From: Wuchereria bancrofti | Lineage: Eukaryota > Nematoda > Chromadorea > Rhabditida > Onchocercidae | Reading direction: 5' to 3' | DNA length: 64,000 nucleotides | Assembly (NCBI GenBank): GCA_005281725.1 | Contig: SSBO01000012.1 | Location: 11,477,932 to 11,541,931, forward strand | Shown here: positions 1 through 12,836 of the stretch, one piece after another | Layout of the letters: each line of letters opens with the position of its first letter | Numbering within the stretch: position 1 is the stretch's first letter | Notes under the pieces: generated by a model | The model's database searches: none | Told to the model about the DNA's origin: nothing | What the model saw: the letters and a program-made list of their open reading frames with translations, nothing else | Program-made: the position numbers and the translations under genes

Positions 1-1
1 T

Positions 2-3000
2 CGGAAGCCCACCATTGGAATTTGGAGCATCCGCAACGATAACTGTGAACCACAGCCGTCTACAAGACGGAATCATCCATACATCCTTAATTCTGGAAAT
101 TCTTTTCATGCATTGTAAACCTTGGAGATAAAAGAACTCATGACGAACTGAAATCAGCCGTAGAAGCCGTTCATGAAAAACCCAACTCTATTAGTGGAAG
201 CTTAATTGGAAGTAACTCGTTCTGCGAAAAGAGAATATTTGCAGCCAGTAAGTAAAATGACGGAAGTTATTTGTGGCTCTAACCTCCTCCTTTGTCCCTC
301 TAAGGGCTTTCTAGGAAAGGGTTGGTGATATAGTAATTCTGCATTCTTTGCTTTGTGAACCTGCTGAAAATCTTAAAGTTTGTCAATAGTTGACTTACTG
401 ACAAAAGGAACAGAAAATTCAACTAACTAACAGTACAGCTTAGTGTACTTGGTGAACTCATCCCCAGCAGGATACAATTTTTTGATCTTTTCATACATAT
501 ATGTGCCAAAATGCTAAGCAGTGTAACAGGTTAGAATTGCTTGGATATTGGAGGGATTTGTGAGTTTTCACAGTTAAATCGTCAGCACAATGGAGCTAAT
601 TTCATCGCTGTGGACTAATAATTTATTGTTTGGTCAATTTTTTATTCGTGAATAGTTTGCTTATTCTAAATCACCATTTCTTTCCACTCTGACATTTCAT
701 GCTGTTTTGATTTATAAGTCTAAATTCCTCCCTTAGTTTTTTTTTTTTTTTTAACATAAAGTTAACGCTTTTGAATTTTGTGACCAATAATAGTTTTGGT
801 CATATCAGAAGTGTTATTATTAAAGCGTCATTCTTATTACAGTTCATTATCGTCGAATGGTATGCCGTCAGCAAAAATATCAGATGGTTCTCTTGTTTCA
901 TTGTCATCAATGAACGATGGCCAAAATCGAGGTAGTGTAATATGAGATTTAGAAGTTCTTATTATTTTTCTATCATGTGCTTTTATAATTGATTCATTTC
1001 AGTTATTATTTGTAGAGAAGACTCAGGAAAAGAAGCAAAAAGAAGTTGAAATATATAGACGGTTGAAGAAAAGAAAAAATGAACTTGAAGAAAAGCTTTT
1101 GGCAAAACTTGACGAATTACGGGAAGTATGCATCAAGGAAGCGGTAAATACTTAGAAACCAGCAGTTTACGTTGCATATAATGAATTTTTCCATTATCGT
1201 ACTTTTAATTACCACTTTTCTGCAGGAAATCACGGGTGAATTACCAAAAGAGATTTATAAGACGCTAATGCCAGGGGAGGAGGAGCCGAAAGTGAAGCGA
1301 CGTGTTGGAACAGCTTTTTCGCTCAATGAAGAAATTTTTAAGAGACCGGCAGATAGTGTCAGTTCCTTGTGTCACTTTATTCAGATTTTGCTGTAATATT
1401 GGGATTAATGTAGAAATGTTCCACATTTAACAAATTCTGTATAAACTTTCATATTATCTTTAGAATGATAGGATTTCTATGCTTGAAGCGGATGTCGAAT
1501 TGCACAGAAAAATTGTTGCTGCAGCAGAACGTCTAGCTAAAGATAAAACAACCAACAAATCGGTGAGGAAAAAACGCCAAAAGGATTTGGTAGCGGCGAC
1601 TCAGAAATTGCGGGGACTCGAGTTCGGTCTTACACAGCTCCGACTTTCGGCTAGCAAACCTGATGTCAGCATTTCTGTTCATAATGTTCCTGGAAGTAAA
1701 GGTTATTTATCATCGCGATTATTTTTACTCACTACACTGCTCATATTTATGTGATTATCACTTTATACCATCACTGTTATCGTTTCTCATTATCTGTTTT
1801 AATTTATTGCCTAGGTTTTTTTTTGGTTAGTACTTCCAGGATCCTGGCGAAATTGTTCAGATTATCAGATCGAATCGACTTCGTTAGGTATTCGAAATGA
1901 TTCAAATTCCTTGATTACGAAATCTTGCCCAGCTACACCACGAGGCTCGTTTCCTGATTTGCTTACCTCCGCGGAAAATGAACGAAGGGAAGCAGATGAT
2001 GATGATGATAATAATAATAGTAATAATAATGATAATGATGGTGATGATAATGGAAAGAGGAGAGCGTCCACGTAAAATCTTTATTTTTTATTCAATTTTG
2101 CTCTTGCGCTTTGATTTTATTTGAGATTATGATTAAAGTCGAATAGAACTAGATTAATGGGAAAGAATCTGATATTTGTTAGAAATAGAAAAAGTAAGAG
2201 GTATAAGAGAATTCATAACGGTATTCTGAAATTTTAAATTAAAACTCAGATATTTGCAATTTAGAAATTTCATTTACTGTGTTTAGGGAGTGCGTCCAGC
2301 GATATCCTTCAACATCAACTTGCGCCAGCATTCATTCTGCTCATATCAATAACAATACTAGTTTCTTTACTGGTGTCAGCGAAAGTGGTTTGTCGCCTGG
2401 AAATCCGTCTTTTGATTCTAGAACTTCAAAGCGTGCACCACCTCCACTTCATCGTACCTGTTATTTTCTACCTGAACGTGAAATATCTTGGGAGAAACTG
2501 AAAAACAAGAACGCTGAAAATCATCATATACCTGTGTAAGTCAAGCACAAAGGAAAATTGAATTCTTGAAAAGTAAATCATGAATTATCACTCTCATTTC
2601 TGTGCTCCTACCCGGATGTGAAGCTAAGCTAATGAATTGTGCATTTGCATGACGTTTGGCATTTTCAGCTGCAATATAAATAAGCATCTTCCCATTTTTC
2701 ATAGCATAGAAAACTGTTAAGTGATACATCATTACTATGAGAACGCTTTTTATAAATTAATAACTTGCTTATGTTGGAATGCAGATTAATCTGTCATGGG
2801 GAATTGTCTATATGGAAATTTCGTCTGCCATAATCAATTCTGAATTCTGTATAGGCTTAATTTATTGTTTCAGATATGAGAATGTTGGTTATAAGTCATG
2901 TGTCTCTTACAAAAGTTCCTACAGAGAAATGAATTTCCCTACACTGAATGTAAGTTACTCATCCGGCTATTAAGTAGTAAATTTTTTGAAGGCTTTGCTA

Positions 3001-4562
3001 GTTCTATGTGGTTTCTCTAACCCACACACAGCATTACTAACGTACTTATAAAATCTGTGCAGTGGTGGTTTTTCAGAATTATTTTTTGAATTTGATCCGC
3101 ATTTTTTGGATTCCACTTCAGTAATCATATGCAGGATCATTCTGATTGCAAAGATCGAGTTCAGCGCACATTCTCGGATCACGATTTGCCAGAACAAGAA
3201 TCAGTTGCAACTAAGAATGACGATAAATATGAATCTCGGATTAATTACGCTGTCATCAAATGTAGTGGGTCTTCAAGAAACATTGCAAGTTACGGAACCG
3301 CTTTGAAGCAGCCTTCTTGGAAAGATCATTCCGGACAGGTTTTTTTTTTTCAAAATATGAGGATTCTGTTAAAGTTTTTTCGAATATCGCTTTTAGTGGC
3401 ACGGATGAGAATTAATGAAAATGAGGACTAAATTTCAGGAAAATAACCAAGATTTATGTCTAGTAGGAGCAGGAAAAGATAATAATACGAGTCAACAAAC
3501 GATGATTCAGCAACAGCAGCAGAATGATGAGACCCCATCTTCATCATGCCTTAGACGGAAGTTGGTGAATTCCTCGTTGGAGACGTATCGTCAAAATAGT
3601 GGTTGTAGTAGTCCACCCGTTGCTGGTTTATTGTTGAATGATGGGAACTTTCGACATCGCGGTTTCGACCGTTGTGCAGTACTTCCGACATCGCGGTCAT
3701 ATAATGATGGTTTTACAACAGCAAGTTTGGACAGAAGAGCTATGAAGGAAAGGTTTCCTCTTTGAAATCCATCTTAAATTAATTTCTGAAAAGAAAAAAG
3801 AAAGTGGTAATTATCGTAAGAGTTTGATCCAAATTTACACAGTTTCGTTCTACATGTCATCAGGCGTTTGAAATCCATTTCAGTAGTGAATATAGTTGTA
3901 TTTGTAATTTTTATGGCCTTCAGTTGCAGCCTTTCATGTTTTTTTTTTTTGTAGACAGTCATCCTGTAATTCCATGGGGTATCAGCAGCTCCGATCATCA
4001 CAACTAACCGATATGGTTCGTGAAATTTGTATTGGACAACCAGTTACCCGACGTACACCTCTGAGTACTCCTCGATTCACTACTACTTTTCCAGTTTCTG
4101 GTCCTAGTATAGAAAAGAGGTATATTTTCTTCTCAGCGAGATGTATCTCTCAAATTCGTTGGATGTTCTACATTTTATCCATTATGATTGTTTTACTTTT
4201 CGATGTTTCTTCAAAATCTGATGCTGAAATTTTTAATATATTAAAAATTAGAGGTTATTTTTAGCAAACCTCTTTTGTCAGCTGATACTCATCACTACCA
4301 GCAACGTTCACCGTTACAGCAATGCAACACTCTGGAACACAGTATGACGTCACCGCGAAATGTGGTTCAGATTATCGGATCCTCGTCAAATTTGCGCCCT
4401 CCACCACCTGCTTATCCAGTTGCTATACGAAATGGGATATTTGGTGTCACGAATCCACTGGGAAAAGTAATCACAGCACCCACAGAACTTCGAATGGATA
4501 CTTTGAAGAATTATTATAAAGATAAAACGAATGGAAAAAAGAAGAATGCCACAGCTGTTTGA
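2..4562 (+). CDS. CUPID-domain (FRMD4/INAVA/CCDC120-like) protein, 5' partial
   Basis: Spliced by eye from 12 exons: 2-114, 843-931, 1016-1143, 1226-1357, 1464-1701, 1840-2071, 2287-2535, 2874-2949, 3135-3338, 3439-3752, 3955-4119, 4265-4562. All phases agree and the visible part encodes about 745 residues ending at a TGA. Exons 3-5 carry the CUPID (DUF3338) domain: a charged helix (VEIYRRLKKRKNELEEKLL), then TGELPKEIYKTLMPGEEEPK and RVGTAFSLNEEIF, then a second coiled region. In FRMD4A and INAVA this domain binds cytohesins and organises cortical actin and junctions; that role is inferred here. The rest is Ser/Pro/Gln-rich and probably disordered, with an Asp/Asn tract near nt 1995-2055. A FERM domain, if present, lies upstream of the window. 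The donor at 1696 (GAA|GTAAAG) is a strong in-phase alternative to the one at 1702. The first exon is the least certain. Confidence 0.75.
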
Positions 4563-6653
4563 ATATGATGCTTATTAATTGTATTTTTTTTTTCACTAAT
4601 TTTTCCTAGCGTAAAACTGATTAGAATCAATTAGTGTTAGCTAGCTAACAGTTTAGCATAATAGATGACGGAATGATAGCATGCATGACCTTCAAAACGT
4701 TGAATTCATTCTTTGCAGGTTCGTAGTGAGTTTGATGATCTTCTCTGAGTGAGTTCTGAGTTTAAATTCTCATAACGAATCACTAATATCTAAAAAACAA
4801 ACGACATATTTGAAAAAAAAATGAGAAGGTAAAAAGAAGTATATCTTATTAGATGTCGGGGACACTGTGAAAGCAGATAAGGTATGATTGTATTCTGGTT
4901 TTAGTGGAATAGGTTTAATGACAGAAGGTAATACTACTGATTACAGGTGATATTCCGTAGGCTTGAAGGCTCTCGCAATTTTCTTTTGTTATTTGGAGTT
5001 GCTTCTTCGAAGAATAGGCGAAAACTTCTACCAGTACACATGTCCTTTCGTTGTTAGCATTTAAGCACTTTTAATAATATCATCTTCTATTGGTTTTTTT
5101 ACTACGCTTTTGACTATAAAATGAACATACCTGTAGATGTAGAACTTTTTTTTGCATATTCTCTATTTTTGTATTCCATTAATTGATTCGCATTTCTTCG
5201 TGGTAGTATTTCCCGGTGACAAAAGCTTGTTTTTGCAAATTTCTGGTATTTGCAGATTTGCTTGTTTTTCCTACAGTAATTATTTTTTTGATGATCTGTA
5301 GAACAAATGCCTTCAATTCTTTTGTTTTGTTAGCTTCTCTTACTGAAATATTAAACTTGCTCCTTTTCTTTTAGTCGAGAAAGGAAAGAATGGTTATGGA
5401 AAACAAAACAATCCCGTATTACGTATGATTGCACGTATGGCAGTGCACAACAATTACTGAATGTACATTTCTGCGCATTTGTTGAAAATGTCTCAAGAAT
5501 TCGAGGTAGTCCTTCGGACAGTTGCAATGTTTTTGTATATGTACATATTTTGTGTCTTTTTTTATAAGGGATGATGCAAAGAAATGCATGTCTCAATTTG
5601 AGTGTCATTTGTTTTTTGCGTAGCAGAACAACGAGTAAATGTTGGGACTGAGGTGTCACATGACTTGATAGTCAGTAAAGATGATACAGGAATACCAGGA
5701 AATGCGCCCAGAACTTGAAATCTAAGAGTGGTCACTGTCACTGAGAGATATATAATTAATGATACCAAATGCACAAAGAGAGAGAAAGAGAGGAAAGTAA
5801 AATTCTGGAAGGCCAGTTAAATGTTTGTCGCCAAACACTGATGACAATCAAAGGAAATACCACAGTTTCATTGGACATCGATAGTGAACTGCACTGTAAC
5901 CTAACTGTAAGGATAAGCGAAATGACAAAATGATACGGCGACAGTTCTCTTTGAGATCTATGATGGCATGAAGTGAGGTTGGATGGGAGATGGTGGTGAT
6001 GATGTGTGTTGGGTAATAATGACTAACTGTCAAGATGATGATTTCTTGCGTTACAACCAGGAAGGGAAGAGTGCTGTTTTCTCCGTAACAATGAGAAGCA
6101 CGTGATGCCTTTAACCATGTACAGTTTACTGTCAGGTATTCCGAATTCCTACCTGCCCTCCCCGTCTTCTCTTCTCTTTACTAGGTGCGATAGAACCAAG
6201 CCTTGGCTATTGTTCTCAACAAATAAAGCACCAGTCCAAAAATGCAATATACAGTGCTGCATGTCGCAGGAGTGTTCGCAACGCGGAAGTGTTCTGGCAA
6301 TTTGGCTACTAACCGTCATGCAGCGTCACGGAAATGTCAGGAAGGATGGCTGGTGTGTTATTGCTGTTGGGTAGTGGGAAGGACTCGATTGTTTTTTTGC
6401 TGCACTTCGTAGTAATAGTTGTTACGTCTTAGAGGATTTGCGGGCAATTTAAATTTGCGTGCAAGTTAATCATCCGGTAGACAATACTGGATTATACTTT
6501 CTTCACTTCAGGACCCAGGTCTTTGGTGTTGTGTCAGAATGATGAGCTTTCTCTGTGTGTTGCAGTACTAGGTATACGGCTATTTATTAGGTGATCCCAT
6601 GCACACATTGTGGCACATAGTTAAGAAGTTGTCGATAAATATATGTTTTTTCC
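4563..6653. other. Intergenic spacer
   Basis: About 2.1 kb between the CUPID gene and makorin. It presumably includes the 3' UTR of the former. A 16-nt perfect palindrome (TGTTAGCTAGCTAACA) lies at 4635-4650. Apart from the coding-like stretch at 5375-5569, open frames on either strand are short, lack family resemblance and look like noise. Confidence 0.5.
5375..5569 (+). other. Orphan coding-like stretch, possible alternative terminal exon
   Basis: It follows a good acceptor (TTTTCTTTTAG at 5374) and stays open for about 64 codons to a TAA when read as t|cga gaa agg. The peptide includes TYDCTYGSAQQLLNVHFCAF, which looks protein-like. No family is recognised. It could be an alternative last exon of the CUPID gene, a decayed exon or chance; a second frame over the same start is also open for 27 codons. 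Confidence 0.2.
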
Positions 6654-6655
6654 AG
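6654..6655 (+). other. Candidate spliced-leader trans-splice acceptor of makorin
   Basis: The sequence ATGTTTTTTCCAG ends here, 33 nt before the makorin ATG at 6689, and no matching upstream coding exon is evident. This is the usual position of an SL1-type acceptor in nematodes. Inference from sequence context only. Confidence 0.45.
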
Positions 6656-6688
6656 AAGAACGGGACAGAACACTCAGTGCACTAATAT

Positions 6689-9011
6689 ATGGCTGCCGGT
6701 AAGCTTTCAATTTATAACTTTTTACACGTCAGAATTCGAGAGCTTATTCCAAATTCTGTAGGTTTTCCCAACGGTGATATTAGTTGTTTTATACGAAATT
6801 TAGATTTGGGGAGGGATGAAAAAGACGACTAGCTACTACGATTATATCAGTGCTGTTTGTTATTGATTATCATTTGTTTTTATCATTAAATTTTATATGA
6901 GTCGGACGTCTCGTCTACACTACGTATCAAAAATGTTAAGCAAAGTTTGATCATTTATACATTTGTTCAGGGTACACGGATTGGGGAGTTATTTTGTTGC
7001 TCTGCATATATACATTTTTTTATTTTTAGCGCCAACTACCACTCTAACGAGTAAAATTTTATGTCGGTATTTTGTAAATAATATCTGTCGCGAAGGTGCT
7101 TCATGTCCATTTTCTCACGATCGTAACTCGAAACCGGATCGAACGTGCCGTTACTACCTTATAGGAAAATGTGCTTTTGGTACTTCTTGCAGGTACAATA
7201 TATCATTCGTTTCTTAATTCAACTGATATATTTACAGCTCTTACAGTTGAATCGGGTTGAAGCTAGAATGCTTTCATTAAGCCACCAAGCATGCCAAAGG
7301 CATAGAAGTGTGAATATTCGCACGATCACAAATGTTATTTATAAGCATAAGGAAAATCGAACCACCATACATGCAATCGTTTAAATGCTTCTTAGGTATG
7401 ACCATAAGCGACCGCCGTTGGATGGGGTTAAAGCAGTGAAAAGCGTTTCTCGTACGACAGGAACTCCTAACGCAACCAAAGGTAATTATTATCCCAACGG
7501 TTTTTCAAAAAATTGACTAGTAGTCTGGATATGCATTATTATAATCGTCACACATTCAGTAAGAAATAAGATACGATAGGGAAGAAAGAGTTATGTTTAA
7601 GGTGCGAGAGATTTTGCCGAGAGAGCAGTTGAGCTTCATTAATAACTGATTGTGTAACATAGAAAACAGCTTGATTATTCATTATTCCAGTGGTTGAAAA
7701 TGGTTGCAGCAGTAGTGAAGTAGTAACAACAGCAGCAACAGTAAACCGAAGCAGTCATGTGTTTTCCGTGGATGCAACCGAATTTATTCCTTCTTGGAAA
7801 GCTTTGGCATTAAGCGAAGTTAACACCGCTGCTTCAGGGTAGGTGAACTAAATTATTTTGCAAAGACTGAATTGTTTATAAAATAAAATGAAGGAATATA
7901 GAAACGGTTTCAGTTCGTTAGGTTCGCTACCATTATGTCCGTATTTTGAAACCGGAGATTGTGACAAAGGTGACAAATGTCAGTTCGTGCATGGTGATGT
8001 GTGTGATCTTTGTAATGTGCCATGCTTACATCCAACAGATACAGAGCAGCGTGCACAGCATCGACGCGAATGTATAGACGCTCATGAAGCTGCTATGGAA
8101 GAAGCTTTTGCTGAAGCGCGCTCGGCTGATAAAATCTGTGGTATATGTATGGAAAATATTAGGCAAGTTAATGCGTCTCATCTTTTACTGGGAGTGGAAA
8201 GGGAAGGATATACTTTCTTATTTTCAAACAAAAATATAATCAGTCCTGTTTGTCATTTGTAAACATGAGAATGTGCATAGTTTTAGGGAAAGAAAGAGTC
8301 GTTTTGGAATCCTGGAAGGCTGCAGACATTGTTTTTGTTTAGACTGTATTAGGCAGTGGCGCCGAAATCAGAATGACCATTTCGAGAAGAAGACAGTTCG
8401 TAGTTGTCCTGAATGTCGCACTCATTCAGATTTCGTCGTTCCCGGTTAGTGATCCGCACTCTGCTTTATCAGGAATTTATTGAGAAAGCCTTTTCTTATA
8501 TTTGGTAAAAGATTGTTTTTAATAGCAATGTTTAGGAAGATTTAGACTAACATTCAACTAAATATTTTTTTTTTTTTGCACATTTTTGGGAAAGAAAAAT
8601 TCACCTTATGTGTGTATATTGCAGCCACATATTGGGTCGAAGACCAAGCAGATAAGGATGACCTGATTGCTAGATTTCGTGAGAATACAAAACGGAAGCA
8701 GTGCAAATATGTGAAAGAAGGGCATATCGATGATTGTCCATTTGGCAATAAGTGTTTCTACAAACATGAACTGCCGGATGGCACTATTGTAGAAGGCGAT
8801 AGTCCGCGGACTCTTCAAAGGTTCTTTTCGCTGCATATAGTTACTTCCACTGCATTGTCTCAATTTATGTTCATAGAAGATGATGGTGGCATTTTGCAGA
8901 CGGAGACGCCCGTTATATTCCGAAGTATGGTCATTTTCTGATTCAGACTCGGAAGATGATTTTTCGAGAATTACACAGGGCATTATTAGTCAAGCGTTCA
9001 ATCTCGTCTAG
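6689..9011 (+). CDS. lep-2: Makorin-type CCCH/RING E3 ubiquitin ligase
   Basis: Eight exons: 6689-6698, 7030-7192, 7396-7481, 7691-7838, 7914-8162, 8287-8444, 8625-8820, 8900-9011. They join in phase into 373 residues with stop TAG. Domain order is that of makorins: two N-terminal CCCH fingers (CRYFVNNICREGASCPFSH and CRYYLIGKCAFGTSCRYDH), a third finger (CPYFETGDCDKGDKCQFVH), the makorin Cys-His segment (CDLCNVPCLHPT), a C3HC4 RING starting CGICMENIR and ending CPECRTHSDFVVP, then a fourth CCCH finger (CPFGNKCFYKH). The tail is Ser/Asp-rich. Makorins are RNA-binding E3 ligases; C. elegans LEP-2 controls juvenile-to-adult timing through LIN-28. The symbol is by family resemblance, not a proven orthology. 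The first coding exon is only 10 nt (M-A-A). Intron 5 uses GC-AG. Confidence 0.92.
8163..8286 (+). other. GC-AG intron in makorin
   Basis: The donor is AG|GCAAGT and the acceptor TTTTAG|G. The junction rebuilds an Arg codon and continues directly into the RING (NIR-ERKSRFGILEGC). The nearest GT (at 8167) would put the downstream exon out of frame. Confidence 0.75.
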
Positions 9012-10590
9012 AATCTTTCTGGAATGTTCCTACCATGCATTCATTGTACCAATCTTTTGCAGTATTGGATGTTATTCTTCAAAAACTGCGCAGATGTTTG
9101 TCGAATTCAAAAAAGTATTGTTTATTGTCATGAAATTTCTGTTTGCTTCTTCCCTTTCATACTTTATGTAAACAACATTCATCAATTTACCAACTGTGTT
9201 TTGAGTTCTGTTCCTGCTGCATATTCTAACTACTAGTCTGCCTATTTTTTATTGGGTTCTGTATTTCCGATTTGTAATTTTTTATCAGGAATAACGTAAG
9301 CAAAGCTATAAATCATGATATATTGTTTTTTATAGGAGCTTTAAAGTGACTGTATACTGCGCGAGGCTATCTTTAACTGGAACGTACCTTCCGGCTCATT
9401 ATCTATTCATTTCTTATGCCAAACTAACGTCCCAATGTTTGTTACTGGTTTCTAATGTTTCTAATGAATGAAGTGCTACTCGAGTTAAATCTGGGGTCCA
9501 TATTTTCAGGTTGGAATAATAAAATAATAAAACGTCTTCTTTTACATTTTTAAATAAGTTTTGATAGGACTTCTCCAGTGGTTTCTCTGGATATCTAACT
9601 TTGAACGGGATAGCAACAAGTATTATTAAGCTGAAATATATTTCCAAAAGCTGCAAGCAAACTTAGATTTTACATTACACTTTAACGAACTACTGGTAAA
9701 AATATAGAAATGATTGTCTCAGATTGTGGAATCTTTAACTACACTGGTGAATTGAGCGAACGCAAAATGGATAGGCTTATCCATTATTAGTAGTTTGGAG
9801 AATGAGAAAGGAGCTAACTTATACGACTGGTATGATCCGTTTGAACTGGCGTTGATTCTTTATATCTTAGTTTAATTATAGCTGCATTGGTTGCAAGAAA
9901 TTTGGCGTAGTTGGAACACCTTTAACACTTTATTTCTCTCGTTTGATAGAAACCACTTGCCAACTGGAACTAATTTCAACCTGAAAATTTTCACTTCCAT
10001 CTCTGCAATTGTAATCATTGTGTTAATTATGGTTGTATCAGAACAGTTTTCTGTTAAGAGTTTTTTTTTTCTTTTTTATTTTATTTGTTTTGATGAATTG
10101 TGTGTGCTAAATGAGTAACAAATGTGAATGAATAGGCTGTCAGTAATGCTTTCTGCCTTTGATACGCCTCAGTGTTAATGTATATATCATTTTCGAAAAC
10201 TTTTTCAACAGCCAATATGAGGTGGTAGCCTGAATCTGAGGTGATGAAATGATACGCAGTATGAATAGGTTTTGGTAATACTTCAACAGCTTTTGTGCCA
10301 GTTCGACTGTCTTTCATCCATCTATCAAGGAAGGAATATTCCTATTTCATATGCTTCAAGAATTAAATTCAACTTCCATTTAACTGAAGGTAGATGTCGG
10401 ACTTGTTTGGTTATAGTTAATGTGATTCACCGTTGAACATCTCTTTTCATAATCAGTTTCGGACGTTGCACGGTTCCTTCAGGAAGTATTGTAGTTTGAC
10501 AAAAATGTCGACTGCAAATAGGATGTTACAGTTAAAAAGATAGTAAAGGTTGACTGATCATCTTCAAAGAACATGTCTTTCAAAAAATAG
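9012..10590. other. Intergenic spacer with a dispersed pseudogene copy
   Basis: It contains the makorin 3' UTR and presumably the unresolved 5' exons or UTR of the SPIN90 gene. The only structure I recognise is the minus-strand fragment at 10170-10349. No convincing SH3-coding exon was found. Confidence 0.4.
10170..10349 (-). pseudogene. Dispersed gene-fragment repeat, copy 1
   Basis: About 180 bp closely matching 15136-15316. Read on the minus strand it encodes a peptide containing VLPKPIHTAYHFITSDS, shared with the second copy, then diverges with small indels. The copies are not embedded in a recognisable gene. I read it as a decayed retrocopy or mobile-element fragment; the family is not recognised. 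Confidence 0.5.
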
Positions 10591-12836
10591 GTGGTAAAGT
10601 TGTGAGAGGGACTTCAAGTATAGCAGAATTGGAACACAATGTGGGTTTTTTCTTCTCTGAGATTATTTCAGCTTTTCCTAGAAATATAAAAGAGCTAGAG
10701 TGGTTCATGTATGTCCCGATCTTGAACAGTAAGGAAAAAGCTCGGGAGCTGGTTGATGTCGTCCGGGAACAAACTGATGCCCCTATAGGGGTCTGTATAA
10801 ATACTGTATCAATCATCTTGAGTACTTTACTGCGAGATTTGCCCGATATATATGGTCTTCGTGTTATAAAAAGTGCTTTGGAAAAAGACGATATAATCGA
10901 CGTAGACAATTGCCATGATGCGAGGGTATTGGAACAGATCATTGTCAGTATAACAAGTTATATTGAGGATAAAGGTCAGGTATGCATAGCATAGAGTTAC
11001 TGTTGTTTTTGTTGTTTTCCATACCACTATTTTCCACCTATCAACTAACTGTAAAAGTTGTGCCGCTTCAAAAAAAATTTGAAGTAGAAATGTAGGATGA
11101 AGAGGAATGTTCTGTATTGATTTCAACAACGTTTTGCAGCTAGACTGGTCTATTCGGAGTGACGAAGCTGTGATGGTTAAATCTTTGCAACACTTTTCTG
11201 GATTTATGGTAACTTAGTAAGACAGCACTGGTCTATGGCCTTGTGGTTATATAGAGAATTCAGTCCCTTTCAAATTCAGTTTAATTATTCAAATATTTAA
11301 AGGATTTATTCGTAACTTATAAAAAAAGGTTAGGTTGTTTGCGTGAAATTTAAATTACAGAAGAAAGCTGATGTTGGAGTACTCATGAAACGTTTTCGTC
11401 GGGATGATTATATCTTCATTGAGCAGCTCGTTTCACTTTACCAAATGGTAAGTTTTAATTACAGATCAGTTTAATGTAAAAGTAAGTTTTAGAAGTTAAG
11501 AAGAAACTCACTTAAATGGAATTTCATATCATTGCTTTACTTTAGGAGCTAAATAAATCAGTACGCATCGAGCTGCTCTCGACATTCTACTCACTTTCTT
11601 TGTTGGACCGATCAGTCATAACAATGCTACTTTGTGGACAATTGCCGGTTCTGCTAGTATTACAAAATAATTTCTCTTTACCACTTACCGAACTTGATAT
11701 ATTATCTTTGCAGTTGCTTTCTGTATTATTTTCAAGTGGTGAAAAATTCCCTACTTCACATTACGGTAAGTTTTCTTTTTTATCGTATTTGTTCACACTT
11801 TTTCAAATCAAATTTTCCTTATATTCATGGTGTCCCTTCAACCGCTTATTTAAGTTATTCAAATAATCATTTTGAATCGAATAACTTTAGATCACTTTGA
11901 TTTTAATATTTTGACTTTAAGTTACTCTGATTTAATAACTTTAAGTCATTTTGAATCTAATAACTTTCAGGAATGAGATAGTTATTAATATTTCCAGCCA
12001 AAAAGAGAATGAAGATGCAACTTTTTCAATTCCTCGCAAATTATTTTTCTATAAACATCCTTTCTTTTCAGATGCTTTGAATTTAGAATTTCTAACGAAG
12101 ATAGTCTCGATAGTAAAAGATTGCACAGATGCTTTCCAGTTTATTTTGTCATTTAATTCCCATTTCGAATCGAATGAAAATACTGTTATTCAGACTTTGC
12201 ATAAAAATCCCCCAGTTACATTTGGTCAGTTACTCACAATGCAGTTGAACCGGTGTAGAGCTGACAATAAAGGTAAGTTCTACAGTTAGATCCAGCAAAT
12301 ATCAACCATAAATCATCAACTGTAAACTCTGGCTGTTTATTTTCCAAAAACAACGCTGACCATTATCTGGATATGCAATCCTCAACCTTTTCATACTATT
12401 TTTACCTTGGATTCATTGCTCAGATTTGCGTGCAGTTAAATTGCTGATGGACATTTTTTGTGTGTCAGATGACCTCATTTCGGTTCTTTTTTATGATAAC
12501 GATTTGAAAGTTCTTTATGGGATATTATGTCAGGATCTAATCGATACAAACCAATCACAGGTATAGCTATGCTGGTGGCTTCATAAAATCTGTTTCTGTT
12601 TAACTCTACTCGTTCTTGATATAATCTGAAGTGAAACTGTTTAGAAAATGGCAATGATACTGGAGATAATGAAAAATATGGAAGTGATAAGACGGTGTGG
12701 ATTCACTCAAGAAGTATGTACTTCAGTAAAAACCTTTCTTCTGACTCGTGAAACACAAGTTGAGTTGAGGCACAGCGCGGAATCCATTCTGCAACAGGTC
12801 ACCGAACAACAGAGAAATTTACCCCTTTCATTGTAA
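10591..12836 (+). CDS. SPIN90/NCKIPSD-type leucine-rich domain protein, 5' end unresolved
   Basis: Exons: about 10591-10979, 11140-11208, 11361-11447, 11546-11765, 11946-12272, 12424-12560, 12645-12836 (TAA). The C-terminal half has landmarks of the SPIN90/Ldb17 (DUF2013) domain: SVLFSSGEKFPTSHY, then FILSFNSHF, then SVLFYDNDLKVLYGIL and a helical end. SPIN90/NCKIPSD binds Nck and activates the Arp2/3 complex to seed linear actin filaments; it is cytosolic. No ATG lies in frame before the first good residues (the frame is open back to 10554), so one or more 5' exons, possibly with an SH3 domain, are missing or lie farther upstream. Entry into the 11946 exon is uncertain: the best consensus acceptor (CAG at 11970) runs into a stop, and only a TTTAAG site at 11945 keeps frame. 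Confidence 0.75.
11868..11970 (+). repeat. Imperfect tandem repeat of acceptor-like units in an intron
   Basis: About four degenerate units of 24-30 bp built on TTTGAATCTAATAACTTTA. Units end in TTTAG, TTTAAG, TTTAAG and TTTCAG, so the intron offers four candidate 3' splice sites directly before the following exon. Confidence 0.6.

Noticed and set aside
6102..6374. 90-codon open frame upstream of makorin
   Set aside because: No homology and no suitable context; makorin is complete without it.
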